Shown here: in pieces, positions 12,750 through 23,847 of the stretch | How positions within the stretch are numbered: the first letter of the stretch is position 1 | How the letters are laid out: each line of letters starts with the position of its first letter | Source: Rhododendron vialii | Lineage: Eukaryota > Streptophyta > Magnoliopsida > Ericales > Ericaceae | Length of the DNA: 64,000 nt | Assembly: GCF_030253575.1 (NCBI RefSeq) | Contig: NC_080557.1 | Span: forward strand, 41,864,501-41,928,500 | Direction of reading: 5' to 3' | Program-made: the position numbers and the translations under genes | Notes under the pieces: model-generated | What the model was told of the DNA's origin: nothing | The model's input: only the letters and a program-made list of their open reading frames with translations | Databases searched by the model: none

Positions 12750-15700
12750 CTAGTCCCATATTCTGCACCAATTGAACTTCCAAATAGATTTCTTGGTTTC
12801 TTCCTTCTTGCCTATAGTTTCTTTGCCTTGTGTTTCTTTGGCATGTTGGGGAGCGGAATCATTTTCTGATGATGTCTCCCTAATTATCTTTCCTAGCATC
12901 TCAACCACCTCACTCATTTTAGGCCGGGATTTGGCATTTTTTGCGAGGCACTTGTTTGCCAGAGCTGCAAGATTTTTAGCTGACTTGATACAATATTGAC
13001 CACCTAGTCTGGGGTCTACTATAAGGTGAAATTTTCTTGAATCTGACACATAAGGTCTCACCCAATCCAAGAGCTTCTGCTCATTGCAAGGCATGTTTTT
13101 TTCTACTGCTCTCCTTCCAGTGATTAGCTCGTAGAGAACCACACCGAAGCTCCAAACGTCACTTCTAGCACTCAACCTGCCAGTTTGAATGTATTCAGGA
13201 GCTGCATAACGCGTTGGACGAACAACCTGACAAGAAAAAGGTCAGAAAATTAGACAAGCAAAGGATTTCATTTAAACAAGATGCAGAGACTTGAAAAACC
13301 CGTAAAACAATCACAACCCATCATTTGACCAGTTCTATTTTGGCTGTCTTGATTTGCAAATAACTCTTTAGTAGGGCGCTGGTGATTTCCACCATAAAGA
13401 AATGACTAACATGTTTAAAACTGAAAGACCTAGAAACTTACTGATGATGTTGAAATATGACTTAGTCCAGCAGCTGGACCCTGCCTAGCCTGTCCAAAGT
13501 CTGAGAGCTTTGCATTGAAGTTTTCATCCAGGAGAATGTCTGAAGTTTTAAGATCTAGAAATATTATCTGCACAAAAAATGAGATCAAAATGACACCAGA
13601 AAACTAACAATTGAGAAAGCTAACCCAGTTGTAGATTATCGCTATATAGGCTAAGCCCACACTCCACAACAACCTAAAGCCAACAAAAGGACAAAGCCAA
13701 CAAAAGGACATAATGCATGTGTTAGCTAGTTTTATCACAAATCCATAATCGAGAGGGTCTGTACTCTGTCATTATTGTTTCAACGTTGAACTCCTTGCAT
13801 GGAAAAAATTAATGAAAATAAATCCCTGTCCAGCAGCATCCTATGACAAGACACAAGAGATAGATCACAATAACCAAATACAAACCGATAATTTTTCTTT
13901 AGCCAATACATCACAAGAAGTCTTCAATATGATTTGTCTTCAATTAAAACAATAAGAATGGTCAGAATGTTGTATACACATAACACCAAAAGGTGGGCTG
14001 GTGGCTTAAAGGCCATCTTCTTGAAGGGTATTTGAGATTTCATCATAAATTGAACTTCAAACTAACAACCACGATATAAGTTTATTGTAGAATCCGTTCA
14101 AACTTCTTGGTCATGCGTGCAGCCATGGAAATATAAACACTCTTTTTGTTATATTGATGGTACGGAAAGACATATGATACAAACCTCATACTATCATTGT
14201 CCCTTTCAGCATGTTGCCTTTGCAATTGGAAGTACCTATTATGCTTTTTCTTGGATTGGCAAACTACAGGTGGCAATGGTAGTTCTGAATTTGAACCTCA
14301 CACAGTTATTTCCTGCCTAAATGGTTTAAAATTGGTAACAGAATACAGATTCTTCCAGAAAAAGAATTTCCTCGGAAAAGATAAGGACAAATAGGATTTT
14401 ATTTTTGTGCTCCATCAAAAGCATAGGCCCTCACCAGGCTTAAAGAAACTTTAATAGACAAACTGACCGTTTACAAGAACTCTGATGAGCAGGAAATTTC
14501 AAGTTCTACATGTGCCCTAGGTTAGGATAAAGTCAAGACTTGCTAGTTGATGTCAGCGACAACATTCAATATTGCATCCCATTCGCATTTTCAATTAACT
14601 CGTCCTATCATATATTCATATATCTAGTCACTGTAGTCATACTGATGACAAATTTAAAGTAGGAGTCTACAAAGGAAGAGAATGAAACATGCTTAAAATT
14701 AACTCGTCCTATGATACATCTGGTCACTCCAAATGGATTGAGAAACCATGCTTAAAAATTGAAAAATCAAACTAAAATGACACATAATTCTACAAGGGAA
14801 GAGAATGAAACACCTGAAAATCCATCTCTTCATGCAGGTGAGCCAAACCACGGGCTGCATCTTGAGCAATTCTTAGTCTTGCCATCCATGACAAAGGAGA
14901 CACTTCTCGAATAAATAAATGATCCTCCAAGCTTTTGTTGTGCATAAACTCATACACCAAAAGACGACGTATCCCTGTTTCATCATCTTCTGCACAATAC
15001 CCCACTAACTTGACAAGATTTGGGTGCTTGACTACACCCAAAATGTTCACTTCATTAATCCACTCCTTATGCCCCTGAATACTAGAATGCAAAGTAACAG
15101 AACCCATCAGATGACCTTGTAATAAGAATTTTGAAACAGGAAAAGATTGAGGCTCAAACATGTAATAGAAACTATGCTAATTCACTTCATCATTCTCCTA
15201 GACAAAAATCCCTTGACCCCAGCGGCCCCATCCTTCAAATCTACTAGCCAGGTGCCAGCGAATCTTTTTTAAACCACCTCATTACCTCAATCATGGACAT
15301 CGGAAGGGGAACATCTTTTGAAAAATATAGGTTAATGTTGACTATTCAATATCAATTTCATAGGAAGGATTGGAATAAAAGATATAGGAGCCTGCAGCCC
15401 GGACGCAAAAATACCAGTTTGCCTAGGAAGTGCAGAAACCAATTGGAACAAGCTCAAAAACTCAGGTAGCAATTGGAGCCCTAAAGTATCTGAATGTCTA
15501 GTTCGTGCACAATATTAGAAACCATAGCAAAAGATGACCAATAATGCGGACATAAGAAATTATAGCAAAAGATACAGTGAATGTTATGTAATCAAGTTGC
15601 ATACAAAAACAGGCACAATGGGGCAAATTAATTTCCATGGAATCTATGTTTAAAGCAAATTTAACACTTCTGAATTAAAGTTCCACTTATTGAATTTACA

Positions 15701-17418
15701 GGCCCCTTGGCTTGCAAAAAATCTTCTTTTCTTTTCTATCCTATCTCACCATTTCTTCCCTCTAAATTCATCTAGACAAGTAATAAGTTTCTCCTTTGTT
15801 TTCAATCTAGTAGTGAAGGCCAACCCTATGTTTAACACTACAAACCAAACCAAATGTAATGACAGCCACGAAGTAGAGAATAAACAAACCAACAAGCAAC
15901 GGAAACAAGGACACAAAGATATATGTGGTTCCATTCAAGCATAAAGTAAGAACGTACTCCATGGGCGAAGAGCGAGAGAGGATTCACTATGTACGAGGAG
16001 AGATTACAAAGAGCCGGCTTAGGCTATACCTGTAACTCTCAACGAAGCACCAAACGATACAAATCTCTGGTGGAACCCGAAAGGGAGACACAAACCCTAG
16101 TGAAACCCAAAGAGACAACTCAAAACCCTAATATCAACCCCCAAAAACCAAATGTCCCTATTAATAGGAAAGCAATAAAAATAAATCTACACTGACTAGA
16201 ATAGAATTCTAGTCACATAACCCTAAACCAACTCGAATAAAGAATTCTAGTCACTTTCCAACACCAAACAAGCCTCAAGTCCAAATCAATTGGGGTTTAC
16301 ACGTAGGGCTAAAAGTTGAGCCAAACTGAGCTTTGTAGTGTTCGATCTAGGCTCGTTCAAAACAAGTCTAGCTCAAATCGAGCCCAAACATTTGAGCTGG
16401 CTTGTTTAGTATCGAGGCGTTTGAGCTCGGTTCGTTTACTAAACGAGCCTCTATAAATGAGCCAAACCACTACAAAAACGAGCTGAGTTACACCCAACTT
16501 GAGCTCAGCTCGTTTACTAACGAGCCGAGTCTAGTTGAGCCACAACGAGCCAAGATTCAAGCTGCTTGGCGAACAACTTAGTTCATTTGCAGGCCTAGCT
16601 AAATGAATCCGTTTATTTTTTTTCAATTGAGCTCTACGGAGGGTATCCTGTTCCATGATACCCAAAAAACCTGTAACACTACACTTGTAGTAAATGTTTA
16701 GCACACAATCAGTTCTGATACCTGTTCATATAAACATTATTCATATACCCACGTATACATGTTTAACAGGGAGCAAAAGCCATGCCTGAAATTACAACTT
16801 ACAACTAACTTGAGCTCAGCGTGTTTAATAAACGAGCTCAAAACACAAGCTCGGGCTCAACTCGTTTATTAACAAGCCGAGCTTGAGCTGCTTGCGAGCA
16901 GCTCTATTCATTTCGTTTGCAGCCCAACCTACATGAAATGATTTTTTCCATTGAGCTCTACTGAGGGCATCGTGCTCTATGATACTCAGAAAACCTGTAA
17001 CACTACACTTGCAGTGAATGTTTAGCACAATAAGTTCAGATACCTGTTCGTATACACATACATACATGCTTAATGGAACAGGGAACAAAAGCCTTGCCTG
17101 GAATCCGTTGAGATCGAGCTGTTTAACAGCGACATCCATATTCAAACCCGACCAATTACCATCATCAAAATCGGAAACCCTGACAACGCCTCTGTAAACG
17201 CACCCAAACTCTCCCTCCCCGATCATCATGCCCCTGCTGAACCCTCCCGTGGCCGCTTCCAACTCCCCGAACGTGAACACCCGCAGGTCGTTGGCCCTGC
17301 GCTGGCTCGAGCTCGACGCCACGCTCAGGGACCGGGAAACCCACAACACCTTGGACGCGGCGTTCGGCCTCGGAACGGCGCCGTCCTCGTCGACAGTGGC
17401 GATTTGCAAGCAGTCCAT
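12750..17418 (-). CDS. PCRK-like RLCK-VII kinase A, probable pseudokinase
   Basis: Predicted 394 aa from exons 17418-17098, 15074-14814, 13567-13442 and 13226-12750, all phase 0. The fold matches PCRK1/PCRK2-type RLCK-VII proteins ([50 protein letters not shown]). The N-terminus MDCLQ lacks Gly2, so there is no myristoylation site. The glycine loop reads GEGEFG (67-72) and VAVK Lys99 is kept. The catalytic loop reads FLDLKTSD (197-204) where family members have FRDLKTSN: the HRD-equivalent Arg is Leu198 and the metal-binding Asn is Asp204. DFG is followed by Gln220, not Leu, and the P+1 motif VVGTAGY reads VVRPTRY (237-243). The frame is open throughout, so a catalytically impaired but folded protein is inferred. 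Intron 1 uses a GC donor (CAG|GCAAGG). Confidence 0.85.
16304..16590. repeat. AGCTCG-rich hAT-like repeat in kinase A intron 1
   Basis: Starts tagggctaaaagttgagcc and is dense in gagctcg/cgagcc/gtttact phrases up to gcaggccta near 16,595. The same arrangement occurs at 28,065-28,360 and, in a better preserved form with an 8-bp target duplication, at 34,365-34,891. A second AGCTCG-rich stretch (16,808-16,925) follows. Confidence 0.6.
16590..17105. repeat. Local tandem duplication at the exon 1/intron 1 border
   Basis: Sequence at about 16,590-16,790 is repeated at about 16,925-17,105. Both copies share ttgagctctac, aaaacctgtaacactacact, tgtttagcaca, gatacctgttc and a terminal caaaagcc.tgcctg. 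The second copy abuts the GC splice donor of exon 1. The same arrangement is present in unit B (about 28,370-28,560 and 28,700-28,875), so it predates the segmental duplication. Confidence 0.7.
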
Positions 17419-17436
17419 GGGGGCGAGCGATTTTTT

Positions 17437-17600
17437 CGCAGAGAGAGAGAGAGAGAGAGGGCGTTGAGATTCTAACCGGATTGTGGAAAAAGAATTGCTT
17501 TTCGTTTATGTTTGCAAGAATAGAAAGCGGCTTGTATTTATAGGAGATTAAAAAATCTGGTCTTGGGGACTCAGGAAAAGGGCGCAATTTTGATCGGTTC
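17437..17600 (-). promoter_or_regulatory. Leader/core promoter of kinase A with (GA/CT)n
   Basis: A (GA)n run on the plus strand at about 17,441-17,459 reads (CT)n about 20-40 nt upstream of the minus-strand ATG at 17,418. No unambiguous TATA box was assigned. The arrangement is shared with kinase B (about 29,299-29,372). Confidence 0.45.
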
Positions 17601-18655
17601 TTGGTGCATTTTGAGGGTGTTCCAACTCAACTCAACAGTAAAAGGAAGTTTTAGAAAAACAAAGTTTTTCAAGCATAATGTGTTTACGTAAATATTTTTT
17701 CTATCACCAATATGAATTTTATTTGATAGATCTCATCGAGATCTTTAAAACGGTGCAAAAAAATTAAAAAAATATTTTTTATTTTCATTATATTTGAACT
17801 TAAAAAACCTTCTTTTTACTGTAAAATTGGAACGGCACCTTTATCATGTTGGAGGGAGGTGTCCAATTTTGGTCGCCCTCTCTTACTGGTGAGACCGCAT
17901 AAGTGATTATTCTCTAACTAGAATTTAAATTACACTCCATTAATGGCGAGGCCGGATAAGTGATTATTCATCCCTCTCCGGAGTAGCCCAGCGTTCTTTC
18001 CGGTCACATATTGGTGTAGGATATGTGTTAAAAGGATTAAAAGTATAAGGACAATTAATAAGCTTTTTTAAGAATCACATATATAATCTTTTGTAAAAAA
18101 ATTCTCTGCGCTCTTAATTCTTTCCCTTCATTAATGCTTTTAATCCTCGACCTCCTGAAATTTTAGTATACTACTATAAAATGTCTTCAAAATGCTTCCG
18201 CTGTTGCTAACAATGCACTTTTGACATGTTTTGTTCAACGGCCATGAATGTACATGTGATGTAACTCAATTAATTTTCTTCCTGACATTAGGACTGAAAT
18301 TATTTTCCTTGCAGATTGACTCCAAGAATTGAAGCCTGCTCAATTATGTGAGGAACAAACCCACCAACCAACTGAACGTGAAGCCGTAGACTTACACGCC
18401 ATTGCATTCACCTATTGGAGATCCGTGAGTAATAATATGGAGAACCGAATACAGTGAATAACTTCTCCCGGTATATTTTATTATTATTTTCCAAAACTTG
18501 GAGTTTTTGTACGGGGAGTACTATAACGAAAGTAATGGTCAAATCTAGCGACTCAACCTTGTTGGATTTGTGAGTTTTTAATAACACGGAACCGCGGGGA
18601 AAAGGAAAAAAATACAAGTCATCCAAAAAATAGTACTACTAACGTGTAATCCTAA
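17600..18655. other. Intergenic, upstream of kinase A
   Basis: AT-rich, with one repeat-like patch near 17,640-17,835 related in wording (gatctcatcgagatcttt) to the patches at 2,945 and 32,120. The part from about 18,240 matches unit B from about 30,780. No gene was seen. Confidence 0.5.
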
Positions 18656-18659
18656 GGAG

Positions 18660-18995
18660 ACCGATCAAATTTATATCGACGAGGTACCGACGGAGACGCG
18701 GGGCCCATTCCAAGTCCCGTACGGATGATCCGAGTCGTTTAATAATTTGTTTAAAAGAAATCGAGTGGGCCATAGAGAAAAATCAATTCAATCCGATATG
18801 TGTGTATGCTTGATCGAATCTTCAATCTTTTCATTCAGATTTTAAGATCTTAAAACTGAAAGGAAAAAATAGAAGATTCAATCGAGTACCTACACATATT
18901 GAATTGATACGATTTTTAACGGATCCACTCATTCATTTTTAAAAAAAAATTATTGAACGAATCAGATCGTACCTGTGAGACCTGGAGTGGATCCC
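18660..18995. repeat. MITE with inverted arms (unit A copy)
   Basis: The arms read ccgacggagacgcggggccc (left) and ggatcccgcatccccgtcgg (right). They continue inward over aattcaatccgatatgtgt / acacatattgaattgata to a centre near 18,830. The counterpart in unit B is at about 31,205-31,560, and a third family member lies at 53,555-53,890. Confidence 0.7.
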
Positions 18996-19179
18996 GCATC
19001 CCCGTCGGTATGAATAATAACCCAGTCAAGTGCATACCGGATAGAGATCGAGCTAGCTGCTTTCTAGAATTGTACGTGGGCACAACTTGGGAAAGGACTA
19101 GTTCAGACCTTTTCTTTTTTTATCAGGACTAGTTCGGACCTTAGAATACTCGGAGTACTACTTTTGGTAGAATAATTTG

Positions 19180-20467
19180 GAGGGCTGCTTTTCCCCCCCC
19201 CCCCTGACACCCCACCCCCCCCGGCCCCACACCCCATTTCCCATATTACCCCCTCCCCTCCCCCCATTTTACTTCTCCTGCCCCTCCCTCCTCCCATTTA
19301 CTTTTTTTTTTCTTTTTCCCTCTTTATTTTCTTTTTGTTTCTTTTCGGCTGGATTTTTTTTTTTCGTTTTTTTTCTCTTTATTTCCTTTTATTCCTTCCA
19401 CTTTGAATCTTTTTTTTTTTCAATTATTTTCTTTATTTGTTTCTTTTCCCATTTACCTCCCTTCTTTTTTTTTTTTGGTTAACTCAAATTCTATTTTCAA
19501 TTAAGATTACAATTAGTGTTCGGGAACTAATTACGAAATGTATTTTGCAAACGACATACTAATCCAAAATACAAATGTTATATTTAGGATTACTTTTTTT
19601 TAACTATAGTACAATTTAATAAATTTGTTAACTATTATTTAGCATAAATCCTCTTAACTGATTCAGTAGTATGTTGCTTCAAATCACGTCTCTACTCCAT
19701 AGGATTGCAAATGGCTGGTTTCTATTTTTTTTATAACTAAAACGGAAACGTTTTAGGGGCTTCGTAGGGGCTACTGTGCCAATGAGGGCAGTTGAGCCCC
19801 CCGGGTCCCACCTATTTTTTCATTTATTTTTTTATTTAATTACTTATACCTTATTTATTTAATTTCTATAAATACACCATTTGTATATTTAAAAATATAA
19901 TTCAAGAATTAAGTGTTTTAATTTTCAATTCAGTTAAATCAGAGCAAAGATCGTTTTTATTATTATTTTATTTTAAATGGTCATAATGAATTTTTTGGTT
20001 TAAGGCCTTTCAACAAATACCCTAAGACTCATTATTTAGTTTCAAAACTCTCTTAGGGTGTCCATTGAAAGGCCTTGGAGCCAAAAATTTACTAGATCCA
20101 TTTAGGATGAAATGATCAGAAAAATAACAACTTTGCACCGGTTCAAACGGATTGAAAATTGAAACACTTATTTTAGTAACTATATTTTTTAATCTATAAA
20201 GGTCAAAAAAATAAAAATAAAACAGTCGGATAAACATGATCAATTAAAACACTTTTTTTTTCTCTCAATTACTTTACAAAGCCTAAAATTAGACTTGAAC
20301 CTATTATTAAAGAGAGAAAAAAATTCAAACTGGAAAGAACGAAAAGGAAATAAAATGAAAAAAAAAAAGAAACTGAAAATAAAATGAAAAAAAAAAACGA
20401 AACTGAAACTGAAAAAAAAAAGAAAAAAAAAAAACCGAACGGTAAAGAAAAAAAGAAAGAAAGAAAG

Positions 20468-20503
<36 letters not shown>

Positions 20504-20576
20504 AGGGGGGTAGAATGGGAAAAGGGAGGTGGGGCCGGGGGGGGGTGTGTCAGGGGGGGGGGGAATAGCAATTTTC
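19180..20576. mobile_element. Non-autonomous Mutator-like element with 9-bp target duplication
   Basis: Flanked by the perfect 9-bp direct repeat aataatttg (19,171-19,179 and 20,577-20,585). The ends are inverted and very C/G-rich: gctgcttttcccc and, as reverse complement of the right end, ttgctattcccc, followed by ctgacac and cggcccca in both. The interior is low-complexity purine/pyrimidine tracts plus AT-rich sequence with no transposase. Unit B at about 31,828 has the uninterrupted sequence gaataatttgttgaaatttt, which is the empty site. A 9-bp duplication is typical of Mutator-like elements. Confidence 0.82.
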
Positions 20577-20740
20577 AATAATTTGTTGAAATTTTCGAAG
20601 AAGCGGCAAAATTCGAAATAGTACTAGCGTTAAAAGGGAATATACTTCTGGAGTGTTTCGCTAAAGAGAAACACGCTCTTTTTTCTTTTGTTTTTTAGAA
20701 AATGAGAAACACGCTCTTTACGCTCTTTAATAATGCAGTT

Positions 20741-20978
20741 TTTTTTTGGTTAAAAGGGAATACATTGCATTAACTCGAAAATTCGAAATAGCGTACATCG
20801 GCACATATAAGTCTAGGACTCTGGGGTATGACACCCCTTGGGCATCTACTCTTAATTGAATAGAAACAACATTAGGCACAAGTTCTAAAAAATATGAAAT
20901 CCAGCATCTATTTGGAGATCCAAATTTGCCAATTTGATCCGTGCAACCATCACCTTTCCGATAGCTATGCATCACCTC
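20741..20978 (-). mobile_element. LINE-like 3' fragment at the junction of the duplication units
   Basis: Starts with a run of T at 20,739-20,747 followed by ggttaaaagggaatacattg. Read on the minus strand this is a retroposon-like tail ending in A residues. The remaining sequence has only broken frames. It fills the gap between the end of unit A and the start of unit B and has no counterpart at the end of unit B. Confidence 0.45.
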
Positions 20979-21240
20979 CAACATGGATGAACGAAGTGGT
21001 GGAGGAATTGGAACATGCTTCGGGATTCAGAAGAAACAGAAAGTGAATGCTCGAAGATCAAGCGGTGGGCCAAAGCCTCGCAGACGAAGCGCAGGTGATG
21101 GAAAAGCCGAAGCTGCTTTATCCCAGACCATCTGCTTCCCCACTCTTCACTTAAATGAATCACAGGAAAGCTTTTACAGAGAAGCTGCTCTTTTTTGTAT
21201 CGTTCAATGATAATGCAGGTTGTTAGGCGGCGATCTAAGG
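20979..21240 (+). pseudogene. Truncated 3' end of the PBL kinase gene
   Basis: Matches the last coding exon of the PBL gene from ccaacatggatga onward (10,321) through ggcaaaagcctcgcagacga-like text (here gccaaagcctcgcagacga) and into the 3' UTR. It begins abruptly mid-exon, so the kinase domain is absent. A 4-nt insertion just after the start (gatgaacgaagtgg against gatgaagtgg) shifts the frame. It marks the left breakpoint of duplication unit B and is not expected to make a functional protein. Confidence 0.88.
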
Positions 21241-21267
21241 GCCTTGTGTTTTTTAACCCGTATCTGT

Positions 21268-21658
21268 TTGTAGGTTGGGGTTCCGCGTGAGGTGTGCTTT
21301 TCGTGTAGATCTACGAGAGCTGGAGAGGTGCGATTGGCTGATGATTAGAAGAAGAAAGAGAGAAATGATCCAGTGGGGTGAAGGAAGGAGCACGAGGACC
21401 GAAGAGACAAGGGCAGTAGGTCCCTCGTCTTTCCGCAGTAGGCGTGACCTCGCGTGCTTCCGGCGTGGCACATCTCGCGTGGATCCCCACGTCGCGTGAC
21501 TTTCTCCCATGTGTCCTCCTGGGATTGCCCGGTCAACAAGTCTTATCCAAGGTCAATGGGTCAACCGGTTAACCTTTTTTCCCTCAAATCTTTGCCACAT
21601 GTTGGTCTGTGGTAGGCCGGTCAAAAAGTCTTCTCAGGTCAACGGTAGACGATTTGAC
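21268..21658. other. GC-rich insertion unique to unit B
   Basis: Unit A reads taacccgtatctgttcagtgac without a break. In unit B about 390 bp of unrelated, GC-richer sequence separates taacccgtatctgtt from cactgttcagttgac. The insertion holds several cgcgtg/ggtcaa phrases. No domain or clean target duplication was seen. Confidence 0.6.
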
Positions 21659-21872
21659 TGCACCTACACTGTTCAGTTGACTATACAGGTGTTTTGGCTA
21701 ATTTTGGTCGATATCAAAACTTTTGTCTACTCTCAATTCATAGAAAATGTTCTTACGATAAGTCTTTAAAAAATTTCGAACCATTGATTATATTAATATA
21801 TGATCCAGATTAAGATTGTTCCTCCGATCCAAAACTTGGACAATCTGACTCTGAGGAGAAGACTACAATCTC

Positions 21873-21881
<9 letters not shown>

Positions 21882-21939
<58 letters not shown>
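21882..21939. repeat. (GA)n microsatellite
   Basis: A run of about 28 GA dinucleotides in the unit B spacer. The unit A equivalent near 11,422 is much shorter (gtgagagagagac), so it has expanded since duplication or contracted in A. Confidence 0.85.
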
Positions 21940-21944
<5 letters not shown>

Positions 21945-22509
21945 AATAAAGAAATCTTTCACTAGAAAGGGTTGGCTTTTCGAATGGATGTGCTCATGAG
22001 TTAGTAAAGATAGGCCTGAAGTTGAGGCAGAGAGAGATAATCCACGAGAAAGCCCCTTTAGAGATCTTGGAGCATTTGCGGGAACGACATTGATGGCATT
22101 GGCAGATTAAGATCTGTTGCTAATGGGCTTAGGCCTTCCTTTTGTAACCAACAAAAAAAGAAGAAAAGGTTGGCTTTCTGAGGTACTACTGCTTCCACAT
22201 GCCCACATGGATCACAAGCAAAGCCCATTAGCTTACGAATATCCTGGCCCACCTTCGAAGTTCGAAGACTTTAGGGAAGCCCATATCATTCTGGGACCCA
22301 TCGTACAGGAACTGTCTCTATCTATTAACCTAACAAGATAAACCCCATCACCTTCTGCTTATTAGTGATGCATTGCCATTGATTTGCCTCTTCATTTAGA
22401 GGTTCCCACTTTGTTGAAAAATGATAATGTTCATGCGGTGAGCCAGCGAAGCCATGATTTAGCAGGGTGCGAATCCGGCAGAAAGTGACAAGGCTAGCGG
22501 GTTTATAGA

Positions 22510-22531
22510 GGGGGGGGGGGGGGGGGGGGGG
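22510..22531. repeat. Homopolymer of 22 guanines
   Basis: An uninterrupted G run in the 3' flank of kinase B. The unit A equivalent near 11,835 reads gagggaaaaaataat without the run. Exact length is unreliable in any assembly. Confidence 0.8.
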
Positions 22532-22912
22532 AAATATGAATGAAAATAGAGAGAAGATAGAGCAGATAATGATGCGGAGAAACAAATCGTTTCGACTTGA
22601 TTTACAATCATTTTTTTTGGTTTTCATGATTCAGATATAGTCTCATGGCATCAGAGGTGTTTTAATTGGTAATTTGGTATTGTATTTGTCATATGGTAGA
22701 AAATGGGTCCGAACCTCAAGAGGCTAACCAGTAGGTCATCATTTTATTTCTCTCTGGATTTAAGCCCAATAAGCAACTAAAAAAATTAAATCCCCAGAAA
22801 TTATATCTTGCTTTCACAAGAATTCAATAACCATTGTAGAAAAAAGAATATCACCTAACACCACCTCCACCGCATCATACTACAAATAGCACTTGCATTC
22901 TAGTTCGTGTAA

Positions 22913-23296
22913 GAAACAACAGGTGAGCAAAATGAATATAACGAAAATGATAATGTTGAGGTGAATGTGTGGTAAGATTAGAAATAAAACGGTTCGTAAG
23001 ATGGTAGGTTTAGCACATATAGAGGAGAAGTTGAAGAAAAATAGACTAAGGTGGTTTGGGTTGGCCATGTCTGTCGTAGACCTAGAGATACAGTAGTTAA
23101 GAGAGCGAATAAGATAGTTTTGGGTAGCAACGCTACGGGGAGAGGAAAACCTAAATTGACATTAGATGTCATTGCGCGCAAAGATATGAGTCTAATGGGT
23201 TTGAGTGAATAAGTGACCCAGAGCTCAATGGAAGAAAAAAAGATTTATGTAGCCGACCCCATTTGATTGGGACACAAAGGTCGGTTTGATTTGGTT
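22913..23296 (+). mobile_element. 5'-truncated RTE-like LINE 3' end
   Basis: Flanked by the perfect 16-bp direct repeat attctagttcgtgtaa (22,897-22,912 and 23,297-23,312). Unit A at about 12,430 has one copy only. The plus strand carries broken frames matching the C-terminal tail of plant LINE reverse transcriptases: RLRWFG, then GRGKPKLTLDVIARKDMSLM, then ADPI followed by a stop. The end is ggtttgatttggtt, a TTG-type rather than poly(A) tail, as in RTE-clade elements. Stops and frameshifts make it inactive. Confidence 0.82.
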
Positions 23297-23577
23297 ATTC
23301 TAGTTCGTGTAAAATGAAAACAGCATGGATACCACAAGAATTTACATGTGTACACCTTCTATTAACTACATTGAAGATTGACAGCATAATGGAGAGGAGA
23401 AAATTTGCCTCCAATTTTCAGAGCAACGGCAAAAAGATGCAACCCATTGGAAGAGCAGCTCTTATCTTGCCATTGCCAGGGTAAGAAAGGCATACCATGT
23501 TTTTTTTTTCCCGATAAGTAATCAAATACAATATAGTCCAATCAAAGAATACAAACTCAACAAGGCATACTCCAATA

Positions 23578-23847
23578 GGAAAAGTCTTCAATACACAATC
23601 ATTTAAGATGTGTACCATATACACTTATTGTGTGATTCATATTGTGCTACCTTATAAAAAATTACTTACAGGACCGGTCATTCATAACATTTTATTTCGT
23701 ATCGTAACTTTTATACTAAAAGTTCGTATCTTTTCATCAATATGATTCGTAACTTTTTAGCAATAGATTCATAATATTTTGGCGTGTTTCAATGAGGGTG
23801 CATATGATACCCACCCAAATAAAGGGCGTGTATTGTAGCACTTCCCA
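23578..23847. repeat. MITE-like insertion in the 3' flank of kinase B
   Basis: The ends are inverted relatives: gtcttcaatacacaatc then gtgtaccatatacac on the left; gtgcatatgatacccaccc then gggcgtgtattgtagcac on the right. The sequence is absent from unit A, where catacccc runs directly into agtaatac. A related sequence occurs near 35,825 (cttttaaggtgtgtatcata-type text). The target duplication is imperfect. Confidence 0.55.

Larger units (their letters stand above)
10321..20740. repeat. Segmental tandem duplication, unit A
   Basis: This block is colinear with 20,979-31,905. It runs from the PBL last exon (ccaacatggatga at 10,321) through the downstream spacer, the four-exon minus-strand kinase gene, its 5' flank and the following intergenic MITEs, to a shared end tttaataatgc near 20,735. 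Interruptions relative to unit B are the Mutator-like element at 19,180-20,576 and about 240 bp near 12,150-12,390. Unit A also lacks about 170 bp near 12,768 and several short insertions found in B. Confidence 0.88.

Noticed and set aside
19177-19482. Proline/phenylalanine-rich open frame
   Set aside because: Translation of C and T homopolymers at the end of a Mutator-like element.
20240-20581. Overlapping Lys/Glu/Arg- or Phe/Ser-rich frames
   Set aside because: Low-complexity purine tract inside the same element; no protein-like composition.
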